NCBI GenBank assembly: GCA_016182655.1
Contig: JACPGB010000002.1
Location: 1-33,504 of the forward strand
DNA length: 33,504 bases
From: Deltaproteobacteria bacterium
GTDB lineage: Bacteria; Desulfobacterota; GWC2-55-46
Direction of reading: 5' to 3'
Shown: positions 30,721 to 33,504 of the stretch, one piece after another
Numbering within the stretch: the first letter of the stretch is position 1
Layout of the letters: every line of letters starts with the position of its first letter
The notes under the pieces: model-generated
Seen by the model: only the letters and a program-made list of their open reading frames with translations
Told to the model about the DNA's origin: nothing
Databases searched by the model: none
Program-made: the position numbers and the translations under genes

Positions 30721-31977
30721 ATGTCAGAGTTAAAGAACTTCGATCCGGAAATATACGAGTCCATCAGGCTCGAGACCGAGAGGCAGGAGTACAAGCTCGA
30801 GCTTATCGCCTCCGAGAACCTCGTCAGCGATGCGGTCCTCGAGGCTTCGGGCTCCGTCATGACGAACAAATACGCCGAAGGTTACCCCGGAAAGCGCTAC
30901 TACGGCGGGTGCGAGTTCGTGGACATTGCCGAGAGGCTCGCCATCGAGCGCGCCAAAAAGCTCTTCGGCGCCGAGCATGTGAACGTACAGCCGCACTCCG
31001 GCTCGCAGGCGAACATGGCCGTGTACATGGCGGCGGTAAAACCGGGAGAGACGGTACTCGGCATGAACCTCTCGCACGGCGGCCACCTTACGCACGGTTC
31101 ACCGGTGAACTTCTCCGGCATACTCTATAACATCGTCTCCTACGGCGTCCGGAAGGACGACCAGCGCATAGACATGGACAATGTCCGTGAGCTTGCAAAG
31201 ACGCACAGGCCCAAGATGATAGTCGTAGGCGCAAGCGCCTATCCGAGGATGATCGACTTCAAGGCCTTCAGGGAAATTGCGGACGAAGTAGGCGCTGTCG
31301 TGATGGTCGATATCGCGCACATCGCCGGGCTCGTGGTCGCGGGGCTACACCCGTCGCCGGTGCCTCACGCCGAGTTCGTGACTACTACCACGCACAAGAC
31401 CTTAAGAGGCCCGCGTAGCGGCATGATCATGTGCAGGGAATCATATGCGAAACAGATAGACAAGCTCATCTTCCCGGGCATACAGGGCGGGCCGCTCATG
31501 CACATAATCGCGGCAAAGGCCGTTGCCTTTAAAGAAGCGCTCGACCCGTCCTTTACCGAATACCAGAAGCAGGTCTTGAAGAACGCCAAGGTATTGTCGG
31601 AAGAGCTTATAGCGAAGGGTTACGACCTCGTCTCCGGCGGCACGGACAACCATCTGATGCTTGTGGACCTTACGAAGCAGGAGATCACGGGCAAGGAGGC
31701 CGAAGAGGCGCTTGTGAAGGCCGGTATCACGGTGAATAAGAACACGGTGCCTTTCGAGACCCGGAGCCCCTTTGTGACAAGCGGCATCCGCATAGGCGTG
31801 CCCGCCGCCACTACCAAGGGCATGAAAGAAGGCGAGATGAAGGCAATAGCGTCCTTCATCGACAGGGCGATAAAGGCGAGGGCGGACGAGGCAAAGCTTA
31901 CGGAGATAAAGGCAGAGGTAAGGGAGCTCTGCGCGCGGTTCCCGTTCTACACGAAGCTCATAAACGCGCCCGCTTAA
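30721..31977 (+). CDS. glyA: Serine hydroxymethyltransferase
   Basis: The 418-aa PLP enzyme has the N-terminal [16 protein letters not shown] block, [14 protein letters not shown], and the PLP lysine in [14 protein letters not shown]. It converts serine and tetrahydrofolate to glycine and methylene-tetrahydrofolate. It ends the fab-rpiB cluster, ahead of a strong terminator. Confidence 0.97.
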   Translation: MSELKNFDPEIYESIRLETERQEYKLELIASENLVSDAVLEASGSVMTNKYAEGYPGKRYYGGCEFVDIAERLAIERAKKLFGAEHVNVQPHSGSQANMAVYMAAVKPGETVLGMNLSHGGHLTHGSPVNFSGILYNIVSYGVRKDDQRIDMDNVRELAKTHRPKMIVVGASAYPRMIDFKAFREIADEVGAVVMVDIAHIAGLVVAGLHPSPVPHAEFVTTTTHKTLRGPRSGMIMCRESYAKQIDKLIFPGIQGGPLMHIIAAKAVAFKEALDPSFTEYQKQVLKNAKVLSEELIAKGYDLVSGGTDNHLMLVDLTKQEITGKEAEEALVKAGITVNKNTVPFETRSPFVTSGIRIGVPAATTKGMKEGEMKAIASFIDRAIKARADEAKLTEIKAEVRELCARFPFYTKLINAPA

Positions 31978-32002
31978 CTGATACGATTATTTTCGTCATG
32001 TG

Positions 32003-32033
32003 ACGCGCCCGCCTTCGGCGGGCGCGTTTTTTT
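32003..32033 (+). terminator. Strong terminator after glyA
   Basis: Stem CGCGCCCGCC/GGCGGGCGCG (32004-32013 with 32017-32026) with a TTC loop is followed by seven T. Confidence 0.93.
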
Positions 32034-32045
32034 GTGGGGTTCAGT

Positions 32046-32137
32046 TTCCCCTCCTTACCAAGGAGGGGCCAGGGGAGGTCGTCTTTATTTTCAAATATCA
32101 CCCCACCCATCCTCCCCCTGTTAAGAGGAGGCGAGGA
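32046..32137. repeat. Second GC-rich dispersed inverted repeat
   Basis: Two GC-rich arms, TTCCCCTCCTTACCAAGGAG-type on the left (about 32046-32079) and CCTCCCCCTG/TTAAGAGGAGG-type on the right (about 32101-32137), resemble the element at 26558-26648. The left arm is itself a hairpin. It lies between the glyA terminator and the DUF3343 gene. Confidence 0.65.
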
Positions 32138-32180
32138 CTCCATTCTTGAGATTCCCTCCGAAATCTGTTACCTTCTTCCG

Positions 32181-32420
32181 ATGGAATTCCTTATGGCCTT
32201 CGGCTCCACGCACAAGGCGCTAAAGGCCGAGGAGGTCTTGAGGGAGGCATCCGTCGCGTTCAGGCTTCTCCCGGCGCCCAAGGCCCTTGAGCCGTACTGC
32301 GACCTCGTGATATCGGTAAAAGAGGAAGACATCGGGGCCGCAAGGGAGGCCCTCGCCTCAAGAGGAGTCGATCCGAAAAACACATACAGGAAGGAAGGAG
32401 AGGGGTATGTTAAAGTGTGA
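32181..32420 (+). CDS. DUF3343 family protein (putative Se/S carrier-like)
   Basis: The 79-aa protein shows the DUF3343 pattern: MAFGSTHKALKAEEVLREA at the start, then FRLLPAPKALEPYCDLVISV with a single Cys (about residue 42). Family members are often placed near selenium or sulfur genes. ATG 32181 is fixed by homology since the frame runs back through the repeat. Its stop lies inside the next gene (ATG 32407), a 14-base overlap. Confidence 0.75.
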   Translation: MEFLMAFGSTHKALKAEEVLREASVAFRLLPAPKALEPYCDLVISVKEEDIGAAREALASRGVDPKNTYRKEGEGYVKV

Positions 32421-32586
32421 TTTTTGCGGGGCCGAGACCGATTTCGTCGTAAGGGTAGTCATCGACAAGGACTACGACAGGCTTACGGTAAGACACGAGA
32501 AGAGGTACGCGTGCCGCGCTTGTTCCGAGAAAAAGGAGAAGGAGCGCCAGGAGAGGACAAAGGCCTCCGTTCAAAAGGCCAAGTGA
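32407..32586 (+). CDS. Zinc-ribbon mini-protein (59 aa)
   Basis: The small gene encodes MLKCDFCGAETDFVV, a basic middle with KRYACRACSEKKEKER, and a Lys/Glu/Arg-rich helical tail. The two CxxC pairs form a typical zinc ribbon. Start overlaps the DUF3343 gene by 14 bases and the stop overlaps the next start by 3 (GTGA), so it is translationally coupled in both directions. Function unknown; an RNA or protein adaptor is one possibility. Confidence 0.75.
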   Translation: MLKCDFCGAETDFVVRVVIDKDYDRLTVRHEKRYACRACSEKKEKERQERTKASVQKAK

Positions 32587-33236
32587 GGGACCGTGCGCTC
32601 GTCGTCATGATGAGGGCGCCTGAGGCGGGCAGGGTGAAGACCCGGCTCGTGCCGCCGCTCGATTACTTTGAAGCCTCCGCCTTCTACGAGGCATTTCTCG
32701 CCGATATCTTTTGCAAGCTCAAACGGCTCCGGGGGGCCGATGTATTCGCCGCATATACGCCTTCGAGGTCGCGCCAAAAGGCGGCGTCGTTCGTGCCGCC
32801 CGGCGTGGAGTGCTTCCCCCAGAGAGGCTCGGACTTAGGCGTGCGGATGCATAACGCCTTTGCGGGCCTTCTCGGCCGGGGATACCAAAGGGTCGTGATG
32901 ATCGGCTCTGACAGCCCGGATATGCCGCTCACCCGCATAAATGATGGATTTGCCGCGCTCGACGAATCCGACGCCGTCTTCGGTCCCGCGCTCGACGGGG
33001 GTTATTATCTCATAGGCTTGAAGAGGCCTACGCGCCTTCCGTTCGAGGGCGTCCCGTGGTCGACTGCCACGGTCCTTGCCGATACGCTCAAAAGGATAAA
33101 AGGCGCGCTTACATACAGGCTCATCAAACCCTGGCACGACATAGATACCTTTGACGACATCCGTCTCCTCAGAAAACGATCGGCCCCGAGGACCTATGAA
33201 ACCGCCTTGGGGCTCGGGCTCGTAAAGGGGGCCTGA
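32583..33236 (+). CDS. TIGR04282-type glycosyltransferase (GT-A fold)
   Basis: The 217-aa protein has VVMMRAPEAGRVKTRLVPPL at the N-terminus, a signature of the TIGR04282 (DUF2064) glycosyltransferase group, the MIGSDSPDMPL metal/nucleotide block, and FGPALDGGYYLIGLKRP. Start is taken at the GTG overlapping the zinc-ribbon stop (AAGG five bases upstream); the longer frame from 32424 has no RBS. Usually cytoplasmic; the sugar donor is unknown. Confidence 0.85.
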   Translation: MRDRALVVMMRAPEAGRVKTRLVPPLDYFEASAFYEAFLADIFCKLKRLRGADVFAAYTPSRSRQKAASFVPPGVECFPQRGSDLGVRMHNAFAGLLGRGYQRVVMIGSDSPDMPLTRINDGFAALDESDAVFGPALDGGYYLIGLKRPTRLPFEGVPWSTATVLADTLKRIKGALTYRLIKPWHDIDTFDDIRLLRKRSAPRTYETALGLGLVKGA

Positions 33237-33237
33237 A

Positions 33238-33504
33238 ATGGATAGGCGCAGAGACAATGCCTTTGCGTACGGCCCATTCATCGCGTTAGTCCTAGCGGTG
33301 ATATCCGTCGCGCTCGTCTACTCGAACGCGATAGATTCCCCGTTCCTATTCGACGACGAGATTTACATCGTCAATAACGACGCGATAAAGACGCTCTCAA
33401 ACCTCTGGCCGCCGACGGGATCAAGGTATCTCGGCAACCTCTCCTTTGCGCTCAACTATTATTTCGGAAGCCTCGACCCGAGCGGCTACCATCTCGTCAA
33501 TATA
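33238..33504 (+). CDS. Multi-pass membrane protein, TMTC/GT39-like, 3' end cut by window
   Basis: The frame is open from an ATG 1 nt after the previous stop to the window end (89 codons). It has a membrane helix (about residues 14-30), then SPFLFDDEIYIVNNDAIKTLSNL and YLGNLSFALNYYFG, the first luminal loop pattern of TMTC/PMT-like glycosyltransferases, which often carry a C-terminal TPR part. The acidic DDE fits the family's catalytic first loop. The rest is outside the window. Confidence 0.7.
   Translation, partial: MDRRRDNAFAYGPFIALVLAVISVALVYSNAIDSPFLFDDEIYIVNNDAIKTLSNLWPPTGSRYLGNLSFALNYYFGSLDPSGYHLVNI

Noticed and set aside
1-33504. CRISPR array, rRNA genes, toxin-antitoxin or known anti-phage system
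   Set aside because: No regular spacer-repeat array, no rRNA sequence, and no recognisable defence domains were seen; the M23 fragment alone is not evidence of one.

Overview
The window looks like a chromosome segment from a Desulfobacterota/'Deltaproteobacteria'-type bacterium, with Nitrospirota as an alternative. The reasons are the gene order yceD-rpmF-plsX-fabH-fabD-fabG-acpP-fabF-rpiB-glyA, heavy use of ATA (Ile) and AGG (Arg) codons, abundant c-type cytochromes, and GC-rich intergenic hairpin repeats. The lineage is an inference from gene order and style; no database was searched.

Layout. (1) 1-1230: chromosomal flank with the 5' part of a Cache-domain membrane sensor on the minus strand. 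(2) 1231-20453: an apparent 19.2-kb genomic island bounded by a perfect 57-bp direct repeat. The right copy is the 3' part of an intact tRNA-Leu(CAA); the left copy is the displaced 3' fragment of the same tRNA. No integrase is recognisable inside. (3) 20487-23450: an unknown protein and an AT-rich TPR membrane protein, lying between tRNA-Leu and tRNA-Gln(CTG). (4) 23550-31977: housekeeping cluster for ribosomal protein L32, fatty-acid/phospholipid initiation, ribose-5-phosphate isomerase and serine hydroxymethyltransferase. (5) 32046-33504: a GC-rich repeat, then a tightly overlapped set: DUF3343 protein, zinc-ribbon mini-protein, TIGR04282-type sugar transferase, and the start of a multi-pass membrane protein.

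The island carries metal/metalloid genes plus carbohydrate passengers. Its left part is a minus-strand mer operon (merR, 64-aa Cys protein, merT, AhpD-like protein) behind a MerR-type promoter. Then come a broken DUF3179 gene, a DsrE-like protein, a DedA protein with a Cys cluster, and a Crp/Fnr regulator. Directly downstream of the regulator is a Crp-type dyad, TGTAA-N6-TTACA, centred about 42 bp before the predicted transcription start of an operon. That operon encodes a short Cys protein, a 48-aa tandem SEC-C mini-protein, a monohaem cytochrome with five NPCxxK repeats, and a five-haem cytochrome. Next are a PiT-family transporter with a Cys-rich loop paired with arsM (arsenite methyltransferase), and a MerA-like flavoprotein paired with a TVP38/TMEM64 membrane protein. 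The right part holds an SDR dehydrogenase, a decayed GMC oxidoreductase, a glycogen-debranching-type enzyme, a GH63-type glucosidase, a truncated M23 peptidase fragment and a secreted protein with calcium-loop-like repeats.

The most interesting candidate system is the Crp/Fnr-controlled, probably leaderless SEC-C/NPC-repeat/multihaem cytochrome operon between the mercury and arsenic genes. It reads as a periplasmic thiol-and-haem module for metal or metalloid handling. That role is inferred from context; the sequence itself shows only the domains, motifs and spacing.
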